Of a stretch of DNA of 64,000 bases, positions 35,320 through 45,355 are shown one piece after another. Each line of letters begins with the position of its first letter. Positions within the stretch are counted from its first letter, which is position 1. The stretch is taken from assembly GCF_014651035.1 (NCBI RefSeq), contig NZ_BMWC01000011.1, positions 62,001 through 126,000 on the forward strand, given 5' to 3'. The stretch is from Streptomyces lomondensis (GTDB taxonomy: Bacteria; Actinomycetota; Actinomycetes; Streptomycetales; Streptomycetaceae). The translations under genes were made by a program, and so were the position numbers. The notes below the pieces were generated by a model, which searched no databases, had not been told where the DNA came from, and saw nothing but the letters and a program-made list of their open reading frames with translations.

Positions 35320-35994
35320 TCAGGTCACCGGAACACTCTGCGTGACCCGCCACAGCCGCCGCGGCAACTGCCCCTCCTCGAAAGCGTGCACCTCATCAAG
35401 GACCCAGTCCCCGGCGAGGGCGTCGACGAGCTCCCGGGAGAAGAAGTGCACGGCGAACCCCCCGTGCTCCCAGATGTCGTCGCCGTGCCCGGTCCCGGCA
35501 CCGAAGTGGGCGTCACCGGTGTGGCGCACGGTGTAGACGAACACCCCGCCGGGCCGCAGCACCCGCCGCACCTCCCCCACCAGCCGGTGGATCTCCGCCG
35601 TGGACAGCGCCATGCACAGCAGCATGTGCGCGAACACGGCGTCGAAGGACGCGTCCGGCAGGCGCAGCGGCTCCCGGACGTCCTGCACCGCACCCGTCAC
35701 GCGCCGGGCGATGCCCTGCTCCCGGGCGGCGGCCCGCAGCTGCTCGATCGCCACCGGGCTGAAGTCGGTGGCGTGGACGGAGAAGCCCTCCCGCGCGAAG
35801 AACAACGCGTCACGCCCGTGCCCGGCGCCCAGCTCCAGCACGTCAGTGGCCCCGGCGTCCAGGAACACCCCGGCGGCATGGACGGCGGCGTCGGACGGCC
35901 GCTCCCCGTACATCCCGGGGTGCTCCCCGTACGTCCGCTCCCAGTGCGCCCGCTGGCCCTCGCCGAGCGTCCCGTCATCCGTCACGCTGTCCAC
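35320..35994 (-). CDS. Class I SAM-dependent methyltransferase
   Basis: 224 residues. Motif I VLELGAGHGRDALFF, motif II VHATDFSPVAIEQLR, and FDAVFAHMLLCM are clear. The C-terminus has HGGFAVHFFSRELVDAL, resembling tellurite-resistance/TehB-like methyltransferases, but the substrate is unknown. It is convergent with murQ, 10 bases apart. Confidence 0.9.
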   Translation of the reverse strand: MDSVTDDGTLGEGQRAHWERTYGEHPGMYGERPSDAAVHAAGVFLDAGATDVLELGAGHGRDALFFAREGFSVHATDFSPVAIEQLRAAAREQGIARRVTGAVQDVREPLRLPDASFDAVFAHMLLCMALSTAEIHRLVGEVRRVLRPGGVFVYTVRHTGDAHFGAGTGHGDDIWEHGGFAVHFFSRELVDALAGDWVLDEVHAFEEGQLPRRLWRVTQSVPVT

Positions 35995-36018
35995 CCTAGG
36001 ACCACCGCGCCACCGAGT

Positions 36019-36267
36019 TCACGACATGCACCGCCCCTCCCGGTTCAGCTGCCGTACCCGCGCCCGCAGCGCCTCACCCACCGGCAGCGAGCGGAGCACG
36101 TCGGTCAGGTGCTCGGCCGTGCGTACGTTGCAGCGCCCCAGGTCGACCAGCGCGAACGGCTCGTCGCTCGCGGCCGTGACCGGATCCACGCACAGGGACG
36201 GCAGCACGACACCGACTCCCGCGAGAGCTTCTCGCAGCGACTCCACGATCTCTTCGGTCGAGCGCAC
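36019..36267 (-). CDS. Small hypothetical protein next to XRE regulator
   Basis: 82 residues, GTG start at 36267 with GGAGGT about 8 bases upstream. It is a small soluble protein (EEIVESLREALAGVGVVLPS, then SDEPFALVDLGRCN). Similar small proteins often sit divergently beside XRE/DUF5753 regulators in Streptomyces. Role unknown. Confidence 0.65.
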   Translation of the reverse strand: MRSTEEIVESLREALAGVGVVLPSLCVDPVTAASDEPFALVDLGRCNVRTAEHLTDVLRSLPVGEALRARVRQLNREGRCMS

Positions 36268-36381
36268 CTTTTCCTACCTCCACGCTGAGTTTGTGATTCA
36301 CCACACAGCGTGGTCGCCGGGCGCCTAACCTGGCCATACACGGCGTTCCAACAACCCCAGGTGTACGACAGGGAGTTGCCC

Positions 36382-37221
36382 ATGCCCGGATCCAGGGACC
36401 TCGACCCGTCCTCCTCCCCTCGGGCCCTCCTCGGCGCCGAACTCCGCCACGCCCGCGAGAAGGCCGGCCTGAGCCAGGAGGAGTTGGGCCAGCGGTTGTT
36501 CGTCAGCGGCTCGTTCATCGGCCAGCTGGAGGCGGGCACGCGGCGGATGCAGCGGGAGTACGCGCGGTTGCTTGACGAGGTGCTGGGGACGGAGGACTTC
36601 TTTCAGCGGAACTGTGCCGCGGCAGCCAAGTCGAAGTACCCGGAGCATTTCGCGGAGGCGGCGGAAGCGGAGGTGCAGGCGACCGAGATCCGGGAGTACG
36701 CGCCACTCCTGATCCCCGGCCTGCTCCAGACGCCCGCCTACGCGCGGGCCGTCTGCCGGGCTTACCAGCCGACGGCTCCCGAGGAGAAGATCGAGGAGTT
36801 CGTCGCCGCGCGGATCGAGCGCGCCCGCCTCCTCAGCGATCCAACAGAGCCTCTGTTGTGGGCGGTACTCGACGAAGCCGCACTGCGGCGGGTGGCAGGG
36901 GGACCCGAGGTGATGGCGGAGGCGTTACGCCACATCGCAGACCTGGGCCGCCGTGGCCGGACCATCGTCCAGGTGCTGCCGTTCGACGCGGGACCGCATG
37001 CGGCCATGGAGGGCTCGATCAAGCTGATGGACTTTGAGGACGCTCCTCCGCTGGTCTACTTCGAAGGCGTTGGCACCGGACGGCTGGAGGACGACCCGGC
37101 CGTCATCAAGCACCAGAGATTCACCTACCAACTCCTCACGGCCAGCGCACTCTCCCCCAAGAACTCCCTGGCCGTCATCGAGGCGATGGCGGAGGATTAC
37201 GCCCATGAGGAGCATCACTGA
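36382..37221 (+). CDS. XRE-family DNA-binding regulator (DUF5753 C-terminal domain)
   Basis: 279 residues from ATG 36382; the frame is open upstream but the ribosome binding site AGGGAG is just before this ATG. Residues 15-75 form the helix-turn-helix (LRHAREKAGLSQEELGQRLF, then IGQLEAGTRRMQREY). The rest (AREYAPLLIPGLLQTPAYAR, LLWAVLDEAALRRVAGG and IVQVLPFDAGPHAAMEGS) is the DUF5753 domain. It forms the classic pair with a DUF397 gene, of the WhiJ/BldB-like group involved in development and antibiotic control in Streptomyces; the specific target is unknown. Confidence 0.92.
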   Translation: MPGSRDLDPSSSPRALLGAELRHAREKAGLSQEELGQRLFVSGSFIGQLEAGTRRMQREYARLLDEVLGTEDFFQRNCAAAAKSKYPEHFAEAAEAEVQATEIREYAPLLIPGLLQTPAYARAVCRAYQPTAPEEKIEEFVAARIERARLLSDPTEPLLWAVLDEAALRRVAGGPEVMAEALRHIADLGRRGRTIVQVLPFDAGPHAAMEGSIKLMDFEDAPPLVYFEGVGTGRLEDDPAVIKHQRFTYQLLTASALSPKNSLAVIEAMAEDYAHEEHH

Positions 37222-37402
37222 GGCCAGCTGGCGCAAGTCCAGCTACAGCGGTGGCAGCGGCGGCAACTGCCTGGAAGTAGCCGGCGGCCACCCCACCGCC
37301 GTCCCCGTCCGCGACTCCAAGAACCCCCACGGCCCGAAGCTCGTGTTCCGGACCACCGCCTGGGCCGCGTTCGTCGCAAACCTCAAGGACGAGACGGCCT
37401 GA
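37205..37402 (+). CDS. DUF397 family small protein
   Basis: 65 residues. WRKSSYSGGSGGNCLEVA and VPVRDSKNPHGPKLVF mark the DUF397 family. It overlaps the end of the XRE gene by 17 bases and is translationally coupled. DUF397 partners bind or modulate XRE/DUF5753 regulators. Confidence 0.93.
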   Translation: MRSITEASWRKSSYSGGSGGNCLEVAGGHPTAVPVRDSKNPHGPKLVFRTTAWAAFVANLKDETA

Positions 37403-37542
37403 GCTTCGGGCTCCGAGCTTCGAGCCCTCTTTCCAAGGAACGGGTGGAGGGTCTCAACCCACCCTCCCACCCCGCGAGTTGACGTGACGCGTTCGGCTTG
37501 CCACGGACAGTGACAGACCTCTAACGTTCGTGCACAAGCAAC

Positions 37543-37577
37543 AGCCCCCGCCAGGTGCGCCAACACCTGCGGGGGCT
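37543..37577 (+). promoter_or_regulatory. Strong hairpin in the leader of the Zn-ribbon gene
   Basis: AGCCCCCG (37543-37550) pairs with CGGGGGCT (37570-37577) and AGGTG pairs with CACCT inside, separated by a short loop. It is 34 bases before the ATG at 37611. It could be a terminator of the DUF397 gene, an attenuator or an RNA-binding site. The 208-base region 37403-37610 holds no gene. Confidence 0.5.
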
Positions 37578-37610
37578 TAACCAACGAGATCGAAGGACAA
37601 GTTCGATCCC

Positions 37611-38462
37611 ATGGCTGAGACCCAGCTTAGTGCTGCCTCCCTGCCCGCGCACCCGATGGCCAACCCCGGCTACGGAAAGCGCTCCGCCCCCGACCAACTC
37701 CCCCGCACGAAACACGACTTCGCCCACCTCCCACCCCGCGAAGCCGCCATCGCCGCCTACCTCGACCGGCTCCCCGACGGCGCCGACATCTCCGTGAAGA
37801 CGCTGGCCAAACAGCTCCCGTACGGACAGTGCGCCCTCGGCACGGCTCTCAACCACCTCCAGCGGGCAGGACACTTACGCCGAGGCCGGGAGTGCGTGAC
37901 GGCGGACGACGGCAGCTCCCGCTGGATCACCCGTTCGTGGTGGTCCCGTACCGCCCGGGACGACGACTGGTGGGCCGCCTTCACCCGGGGCGACGTACCG
38001 CGGCAGCGGCAACGTCCCACCCGCTCCCGCGCCCACATCCTCCTGGCAGCCCTCGGCCGCACCGCGCCCGTGCTGTCGCTCTCCCAGGCCGATTGCGGCG
38101 CCCTCGCCCCGCTGGTGGAGGAGTGGTTCACGCGGGGCGCCTCGGAGGAGGCCGTACTGCGTGCGCTCACGGCCGGCCTGCCGACGCCCGTCCACCACCC
38201 CGCCGCACTGGTCCACAGCCGCCTGACCAGCAAAATCCCGCCCCCGCCCGCCCCGCGTCCACCCCTACGGGTCCTGGAATGCGCGACCTGCGGCGCCCCG
38301 GGGCGTCCGGAAACCCTGCCGGGGGGTCGTTGCAGCGCCTGCCGGGGCGAACGCACCCCCGCACAACCCGCCGCACCCCTTTCCGCCCCTACGGTCCACG
38401 CCCGCGCGGCCGAGATCCGCGCCGCGATGTCCCAACGACGCCGAGAGAAGGCATCCACGTGA
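37611..38462 (+). CDS. Helix-turn-helix DNA-binding protein with zinc ribbon
   Basis: 283 residues. Residues 40-110 look like a winged-helix domain (REAAIAAYLDRLPDGADISV, then ALGTALNHLQRAGHLRRGRE). The C-terminus carries CATCGAPG and CSACRGE, a CxxC-CxxC zinc ribbon. A similar protein with long leader is repeated in many Streptomyces genomes, but the function is not known. The start codon has GAAGGA about 13 bases upstream. The last part is basic and Pro/Ala-rich. Confidence 0.65.
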   Translation: MAETQLSAASLPAHPMANPGYGKRSAPDQLPRTKHDFAHLPPREAAIAAYLDRLPDGADISVKTLAKQLPYGQCALGTALNHLQRAGHLRRGRECVTADDGSSRWITRSWWSRTARDDDWWAAFTRGDVPRQRQRPTRSRAHILLAALGRTAPVLSLSQADCGALAPLVEEWFTRGASEEAVLRALTAGLPTPVHHPAALVHSRLTSKIPPPPAPRPPLRVLECATCGAPGRPETLPGGRCSACRGERTPAQPAAPLSAPTVHARAAEIRAAMSQRRREKAST

Positions 38463-38521
38463 CAGCTCCTACGGTCCGACGCCACCAGCCCGGGGCACGA
38501 TGGAGGGAAGGAGGCGACGCC

Positions 38522-39202
38522 ATGACCCGAGACACGACCGACCGCCCGCAGATGGATGCCGAGGACTTCGACGAACTCGTTCGCAGGGCCCCGAGGGAGA
38601 TCCGGAACAGGCTGGAGTTCCTGGGCGGGCGGCTGTGCATTCGGCACGGCCCGCTCGACGTGGACGAGTTCGAGGAGCTTGCAGCGGTGGCCCCCGAAAC
38701 CGTGCGGCTGGAGTACATCAATGGGAAGGTAGAGGTCAAAGCCATGCCGGACGGCAACCACACGTCGATCTTCATGTGGCTGTTGCGCCAGTGCATGCAG
38801 CAACGACCTGACCTGGATCTCGCGCCTGAGCGGGGTGTCAAGGCAGAGGCTTACCGCAAGGGGCGGGCCCGCACGGATGGATTCCTGGCGCCAGTGGACC
38901 ACTTCAAGGGCGACCGCGAGTGGTCCGACCCTGATGGTTCCCTCATGGCCGTGGAGATCACCTCCCACGACCGCGACACCGATCAGCGCGACCGCATCGA
39001 CAAGCCCCTCGGCTACGCGGCCGCCGACATCCCCGTCTACCTCCTCATCGACCGCGACAACCACACCCTCACGGTCTTCAGCGAACCGAAGGACGGCCGC
39101 TACCAGCAGATCTCGCCGTACCCCTGGGGCGCCACCGTCGAGCTCCCCGCCCCCGTGGACATCACCCTGGACACCGAGAAACTCAAGGACTACGCCGACT
39201 GA
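38522..39202 (+). CDS. Uma2 family (PD-(D/E)XK-type) putative nuclease
   Basis: 226 residues from ATG 38522. Uma2/DUF820 features are ARTDGFLAPVDHF (Asp), LMAVEITSHDRDTDQRDR (ExT with Lys) and KPLGYAAADIPVYLLID. These fall in the PD-(D/E)XK fold. Such proteins are very abundant in Streptomyces without known role. The previous gene stops 59 bases before its start. Confidence 0.85.
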   Translation: MTRDTTDRPQMDAEDFDELVRRAPREIRNRLEFLGGRLCIRHGPLDVDEFEELAAVAPETVRLEYINGKVEVKAMPDGNHTSIFMWLLRQCMQQRPDLDLAPERGVKAEAYRKGRARTDGFLAPVDHFKGDREWSDPDGSLMAVEITSHDRDTDQRDRIDKPLGYAAADIPVYLLIDRDNHTLTVFSEPKDGRYQQISPYPWGATVELPAPVDITLDTEKLKDYAD

Positions 39203-39216
39203 GGACAATAGGCAGC

Positions 39217-39789
39217 ATGAACCACGCCCAGCTGACCGCCCTAGGCCGTGCCCTCCGGCTTCTCGGTGAACACGGGGAAGCCCTCACCGCCGACACCCCG
39301 GACGCCAAGCTGCACGAGGTCAAGGCGGATCTGCGGCGGGCCCTCGACCTGCTGGAGGAGAGCGTCTCGAACGCCGCCCCCAGCACCCGGTGCCCCGAGC
39401 ACCCGAACGGCCCCGTCGACGAGGCCGCCCCCGACCTGTGCCTGCTGTGCGAGACCCGCCGCAGGGCCGCCCGCCGGGCGGAGTTCAACGGACCGGCCCC
39501 GCACCACCCGCAGCCCACCGAGCCCGTCCAGTCCCGCTACGGCGCCCGCGGCGACCGCCCCCAGCCCCAGCAGCGCTGGCTGCCGGAGCTGTGGAACGGC
39601 CAGACGTGGCAGCTGTGCGGCACCCCGCGCCGGGACCGCCGCGAGGCCGAGCTGTACATCGCCGCCCAGCGCCGCGCGCCCCGGGCCGCCATGGCGTACC
39701 GGCTGGTGCACGAGTTCACCGACTACGAGGTGCTGCGCGTGTGGGGGACGCCGGTCCGGGTCGACATCGAGCCGATGGGCAACCTGTAG
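39217..39789 (+). CDS. Hypothetical protein
   Basis: 190 residues, start ATG 39217, 14 bases after the Uma2 gene and probably in one operon. The N-terminus is helical (TALGRALRLLGEHGEALTAD, then ADLRRALDLLEESV); the middle is low-complexity Pro/Arg with CPEH and CLLC, a possible metal site. The C-terminus (AAMAYRLVHEFTDYEVLRVW) is more ordered. Family not recognised. Confidence 0.6.
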   Translation: MNHAQLTALGRALRLLGEHGEALTADTPDAKLHEVKADLRRALDLLEESVSNAAPSTRCPEHPNGPVDEAAPDLCLLCETRRRAARRAEFNGPAPHHPQPTEPVQSRYGARGDRPQPQQRWLPELWNGQTWQLCGTPRRDRREAELYIAAQRRAPRAAMAYRLVHEFTDYEVLRVWGTPVRVDIEPMGNL

Positions 39790-39793
39790 CCCG

Positions 39794-41350
39794 TCACAGC
39801 AGGGGCAGCGGAGTGAAGTCGTACCCCTCCCACAGGCGCCGCGAGGCCTCCTCCGGATACGCCGTGACCACCGGCTCGGCGTCCAGCACCTGCACCAGCC
39901 GCCGCTCGTCGTCGTACGCCGGCCAGCCCGGGTCGCCCGTCCTCGCGAACGCCGTCCAGGAGGCACGGAAACGGGACGACAGCGCGAGGGCTTCGGCGGG
40001 TGGCTCCGCGCCCGCGAACAGCAGGGCCCCGAGGTCCGCCCCGTACGTGCCGAAGAGCAGCGGGATGTCCAGACCGTGGCAGGCGCCGAGCGCGCCGCCG
40101 TTGCCGGGGGCCGGCCAGGTCAGCTCGTAGAGGTGCGCGCTGCCACCGCCCGCGCGCTGCGCCTGGGCCAGGTGCAGGGAGGGCATGTTGAACAGCCAGT
40201 CCGTCTGGACGCGTTCGTACAGCTCGGTCGGGGAGGCGTCGGGGAAGGCCGCTCGGTAGGCCTGCTCGCCGTCGGGGCCCGGGGCGAACAGGCGCAGGGC
40301 CGAGGCCGCCCGCTCGTCGGTGATCCGGCCCAGTTGGTTCGCCAGGGCGAGGAAGAGGCGGTACTCGTCGCGGTTGTGGCCGACCAGCAGGTCGATGTCC
40401 TTCGCGGCACCGGCCGCGAGCGCCTGCCAGGGGGTGGTGGGCAGGATCTCGCCGTCGACCACCGGGGAGAAGGGCGTGACCGTGGGGGCCGCCTGACCCC
40501 AGCGGTCGAGGTACTGCGGCATCTTGGGGCCCAGTGTCTCGCCCGCCGAGGTCAGCCGGTGCGGGGGCAGCGTCGAGAGGTCGGCGACCGTGGGGCGCAG
40601 GCCCACCTCGGCGGCGAGGGCCGTACCGATGTCCCGGGCCAGCTCGGCGGAGAAGAACGTCCCCGGCACGCTCTGCGCGATCGCCCGCCGGAACAGGCCG
40701 GACGCGCGGTCCATCACGAGCAGCGAGGCCACCGACCCCGCACCCGCCGACTCACCGAAGACCGTGACCTGCTCCGGGTCGCCGCCGAACGCCTCGATGT
40801 TGTCGCGCACCCACTCCAGGCCGGCCACCTGGTCGAGCAGGCCGCGGTTGGCGGGCGCCCCCTCGATGTGGGCGAAACCCTCCATGCCGACGCGGTAGTT
40901 GAGGGACACGACCACGAGGTCGCCGTCGGTGGCGAGGTGCCGGGCGTCGTAGCCGGGGCTGCCGGAGTGGCCGAGCTTGTAGGCGCCGCCGTAGATCCAC
41001 ACCATCACGGGGCGGCGGGCGGCCGGGTCGGGGTCGGGGGTCCAGACGTTGACCGTGAGCCACTCGTCGCCCTCGGGCACGTCGAACAGGCCGGGTCCGC
41101 CCATCAGCCCGAGGTCTTGCGGGGGCGGCGGGCCGAAGGCGTACGCGTCCCGTATGCCGTCCCAGGCGGGGGCGGGGCGCGGAGCCATGAAGCGGGCTTC
41201 GCCCACGGGGGGCGCGGCGAAGGGGATGCCGCGGAAGACGGCGAGCCCCTCCTCCCTGCGGCCCCGGACCGCCCCGGCAGTGGTGCGCACCACCGGGGCG
41301 GGCTGCTCGGCCGGACCGTCCGTGGGCGGGCGGGACTCGGTCGTCGTCAT
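39794..41350 (-). CDS. Type B carboxylesterase/lipase family protein
   Basis: 518 residues from ATG 41350, preceded by GAGGAGAT. The alpha/beta hydrolase signature is FGESAGA with nucleophile S201; the oxyanion hole is GGAY at 121-124; the catalytic His is H425 in GACHGLDIPLLFGT. This is the para-nitrobenzyl esterase family. No signal peptide, so it is cytoplasmic. Its natural substrate is unknown. Confidence 0.93.
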   Translation of the reverse strand: MTTTESRPPTDGPAEQPAPVVRTTAGAVRGRREEGLAVFRGIPFAAPPVGEARFMAPRPAPAWDGIRDAYAFGPPPPQDLGLMGGPGLFDVPEGDEWLTVNVWTPDPDPAARRPVMVWIYGGAYKLGHSGSPGYDARHLATDGDLVVVSLNYRVGMEGFAHIEGAPANRGLLDQVAGLEWVRDNIEAFGGDPEQVTVFGESAGAGSVASLLVMDRASGLFRRAIAQSVPGTFFSAELARDIGTALAAEVGLRPTVADLSTLPPHRLTSAGETLGPKMPQYLDRWGQAAPTVTPFSPVVDGEILPTTPWQALAAGAAKDIDLLVGHNRDEYRLFLALANQLGRITDERAASALRLFAPGPDGEQAYRAAFPDASPTELYERVQTDWLFNMPSLHLAQAQRAGGGSAHLYELTWPAPGNGGALGACHGLDIPLLFGTYGADLGALLFAGAEPPAEALALSSRFRASWTAFARTGDPGWPAYDDERRLVQVLDAEPVVTAYPEEASRRLWEGYDFTPLPLL

Positions 41351-41448
41351 CTGGATCTCCTCACGTGGCCGGTGAACAGGCGCTCGGTCAGTGTCCTTGA
41401 CTGACGCAAGCAGATCCAGAGCCTCGGGTTCCGGGGTCAGCCGAGGCG

Positions 41449-42570
41449 TCAGCTGAGCGACTTCAGCGACGCCGGGTCGTACGGCGCCAGGTCCTCGAAG
41501 CGCCCGTCCAGGACCTTCCGGGCCCACTCGGGGTCCTGGAGCAGGGCGCGGCCGACGGCGACCATCTCGAACTCGTCGCGCTCGAAGCGGTCCAGGAGGT
41601 TGTCGAGGTCGCCGACCTCGGCGCCCTGGCCCTGGAAGGTCTTGATGAAGTCGCCGTTCAGGCCGACCGAGCCGACGGTGATGGCGGGCTTGCCGGTCAG
41701 CTTCTTGGTCCAGCCGGCGAGGTTGAGGTCGGAGTCGTCGAACTCGGGCACCCAGTAGCGGCGGGTGGAGGCGTGGAAGGCGTCGACACCGGCCGCGGCG
41801 AGCGGGGTCAGGATGGCCTCCAGGTCCTCGGGCGTCTCGGCGAGGCGGGCGTCGTAGGCGTCCTGCTTCCACTGGGAGTAGCGGAAGATGACGGGGAAGT
41901 CGGGGGAGACGGTCTCGCGGACGGCGGCGACGATCTCCGCCGAGAACCTGACGCGGGCGACCGGGTCGCCGCCGTAGGCGTCAATGCGGCGGTTGGTGCG
42001 CTCCCAGAGGAACTGGTCGAGCAGGTAGCCGTGGGCGCCGTGCAGTTCGACGCCGTCGAAGCCGATGCGCTCGGCGGCGGCAGCGGCCTCGGCGAACGCG
42101 CCGATGACGGCGTCGATGTCGGCCTGGGTCATGGCCTTGCCGGTGCCCTCGGTGCCGTCCGTGCGGATGCCGGAGGGGCCGACGGCCGGGGCGTCCGCGA
42201 CCGGGGGCTCGCCCTGGTTGCGGACCATGCCGATGTGCCACAGCTGCGGCACGATCGTGCCGCCCGCGGCGTGCACCGCCTCGGCGACCTTGGCCCAGCC
42301 CGCGAGCTGCTCCTCGCCGTGGAACCGCGGCACGCGGTCGCTCTGCCCGGCCGACTCGTGCCCGACGTAGGTGCCCTCGGTGACGATGAGGCCGACTCCG
42401 GCCGCCGCGCGGCGCGCGTAGTACGAGACGACGTCCTCGCCGGGGACGCCGCCCGGGGAGAACATGCGGGTCATCGGCGCCATCGCGATCCGGTTCGGAA
42501 CGGTCAGGCCGCCCAGCGATACGGGCCGGGACAGGATTTCGGCGGCGCGGGAGGCGGCGGCGAGAGTCAC
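41449..42570 (-). CDS. NADH:flavin oxidoreductase (old yellow enzyme family)
   Basis: 373 residues, GTG start at 42570. FMN-binding and catalytic motifs are LTVPNRIAMAPMTRM, VELHGAHGYLLDQFL and ITVGSVGL near the C-terminus. QLWHIGM and RYSQWKQ carry substrate-binding residues. These enzymes reduce alpha,beta-unsaturated carbonyls. A GGAG ribosome binding site precedes the start. Confidence 0.94.
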   Translation of the reverse strand: MTLAAASRAAEILSRPVSLGGLTVPNRIAMAPMTRMFSPGGVPGEDVVSYYARRAAAGVGLIVTEGTYVGHESAGQSDRVPRFHGEEQLAGWAKVAEAVHAAGGTIVPQLWHIGMVRNQGEPPVADAPAVGPSGIRTDGTEGTGKAMTQADIDAVIGAFAEAAAAAERIGFDGVELHGAHGYLLDQFLWERTNRRIDAYGGDPVARVRFSAEIVAAVRETVSPDFPVIFRYSQWKQDAYDARLAETPEDLEAILTPLAAAGVDAFHASTRRYWVPEFDDSDLNLAGWTKKLTGKPAITVGSVGLNGDFIKTFQGQGAEVGDLDNLLDRFERDEFEMVAVGRALLQDPEWARKVLDGRFEDLAPYDPASLKSLS

Positions 42571-42682
42571 GTAGGGGCTCCTCTTTGGATACCGGAAGGT
42601 ATGTGCACACGCATAAGTCATACGTTTCAACCACCCGGCCCCACCCCGGCATCCCGCTCCCCCTGTGATCCCGGACACGCCC

Positions 42683-42720
42683 GAGGGCGGCACCCCCTGT
42701 TCCCAGGGAGTGCCGCCCTC
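42683..42720 (-). terminator. Terminator of groEL
   Basis: GAGGGCGGCAC (42683-42693) pairs with GTGCCGCCCTC (42710-42720), an 11-bp GC stem. It lies just downstream of the groEL stop and upstream of the old yellow enzyme gene on the same strand. The intergenic region 42571-42752 holds nothing else I can identify. Confidence 0.8.
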
Positions 42721-42752
42721 GATGCTGAAGGACGGTGATCGACCGGAGTCGA

Positions 42753-44375
<1,623 letters not shown>

Positions 44376-44500
44376 GTGAAGTGGTCCCTCCAGGACTGGG
44401 GGTGATTCCTTCGGACCGCGCCCGCGCCCGCGACGGACGGCTCGCCTGCCTCGTGGTTCCTTCCCACCCGGCCTGCGGGCCTCACCGACCCGGTCCTTCG

Positions 44501-44544
44501 TTGTCACTCTCACCTTCAGAGTGCTAACGCAATGATTAGCACTC
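44501..44544 (-). promoter_or_regulatory. CIRCE-type HrcA operator with an extra half-site
   Basis: On the minus strand TTAGCACTC-N9-GAGTGACAA (44527 to 44501) matches the CIRCE consensus TTAGCACTC-N9-GAGTGCTAA with two mismatches in the second arm. A third arm GAGTGCTAA (44544-44536) lies 8 bases before it, so TTAGCACTC can pair on either side. Confidence 0.85.
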
Positions 44545-44561
44545 GGGCATGGCGAGTGCAA
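44533..44561 (-). promoter_or_regulatory. Probable groEL promoter
   Basis: On the minus strand TTGCAC (44561-44556), a 17-base spacer and TAATCA (44538-44533) form a sigma-70/HrdB-like promoter. The -10 box overlaps the CIRCE arms, consistent with repression by HrcA. Confidence 0.55.
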
Positions 44562-44631
44562 GCGCCTCCCCGGGATCGGGCCGGGCCGTCAGCCGCCCGC
44601 GAACACCGCTCGAAGGGCCTTCGAACAGGCC

Positions 44632-44665
44632 GAAGGGCCCGCACCCCGGGGGGTACGGGCCCTTC
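44632..44665 (-). terminator. Terminator downstream of the cold-shock gene
   Basis: GAAGGGCCCG (44632-44641) pairs with CGGGCCCTTC (44656-44665). It follows the stop codon of the cold-shock gene at 44705 by 40 bases. Confidence 0.75.
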
Positions 44666-44704
44666 TGAGAAGACCGGTCGCTTGCGGTTGGTCGTGGAAC
44701 GCGT

Positions 44705-44908
44705 TCAGCCGGCGACGCGAACCATGTCGGCCTGCGGACCCTTCTGGCCCTGCGAGATCTCGAACTCAACCCGCTGGCCCTCTTCCAGGGTGCGGTAACC
44801 GTCCATCTGGATCGCGCTGTAGTGGACGAAAACATCCGCACCACCGTCGACCGCGATGAAGCCGTACCCCTTCTCCGCGTTGAACCACTTGACGGTGCCC
44901 TGAGCCAT
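44705..44908 (-). CDS. Cold-shock protein (CspA/ScoF type)
   Basis: 67 residues, single cold-shock domain: GTVKWFNAEKGYGFIAV (RNP1) and DVFVHYSAI (RNP2). The start ATG has GGGGAG upstream. It is near groEL, as in other Streptomyces, and is preceded by a long leader (see below). It probably binds single-stranded nucleic acid. Confidence 0.95.
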   Translation of the reverse strand: MAQGTVKWFNAEKGYGFIAVDGGADVFVHYSAIQMDGYRTLEEGQRVEFEISQGQKGPQADMVRVAG

Positions 44909-45046
44909 GCCTAACTCCCCTATTACTGGCCCTTGCACAGATCCACACTTCGCGGATCCGGGTCAGACCTCACCCCCCACGGTTGGGGGCGTGCGCCGGA
45001 ACGCGTCGACCGCGGCTGAATGTATCTGTCCAACTGCCGTCTGCAA
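44909..45046 (-). promoter_or_regulatory. Structured 5' leader and candidate promoter of the cold-shock gene
   Basis: On the minus strand TTGCAG (45046-45041), a 16-base spacer and TACATT (45024-45019) could be the promoter. The leader of about 100 bases holds hairpins CCCCCAACCGTGGGGG and GATCC...GGATC before the Shine-Dalgarno site. Cold-shock genes often have long structured leaders. From 45050 to 45260 the sequence is A/T-richer than average with no gene seen. Confidence 0.45.
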
Positions 45047-45260
45047 CAGGTCAATCGGACGAGAATTCTGGACGCGCAGGGTCCGGAATGTAGGGAGAAT
45101 TCGCCCGAATTCAGGGCAAGTCGGGCCACACAAAAGGAACAAAAGCCGCGAAAGATACACACACTTTGGCTACATCTTGTCGGGCGTGCGGCAGGAATTC
45201 AGGGTGCGCGATCAGGGGAGCGGCATCGCGTTCCCCAACTGTACCGCGCTCAATCACACT

Positions 45261-45299
45261 GAATTGCCCCCTCCGCTTCTCTCACGGAGGGGGCAATTC
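45261..45299 (-). terminator. Terminator of the ThrC-like/ThiS-like operon
   Basis: GAATTGCCCCCTCCG (45261-45275) pairs perfectly with CGGAGGGGGCAATTC (45285-45299), a 15-bp stem with a 9-base loop. It is 57 bases downstream of the MoaD/ThiS-like gene. Confidence 0.85.
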
Positions 45300-45355
45300 G
45301 ATGAACTCTCGGTGACGACCGTTACCGCAAGTAACAATCGGGCCGGTCGACTGGT

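Noticed and set aside
44501..44544. Reading the groEL upstream repeat as a perfect CIRCE with 8-base spacing
   Set aside because: The perfect arms are in the inside-out order (GAGTGCTAA...TTAGCACTC); the canonical order is met only by the imperfect pair, so that was called the CIRCE.
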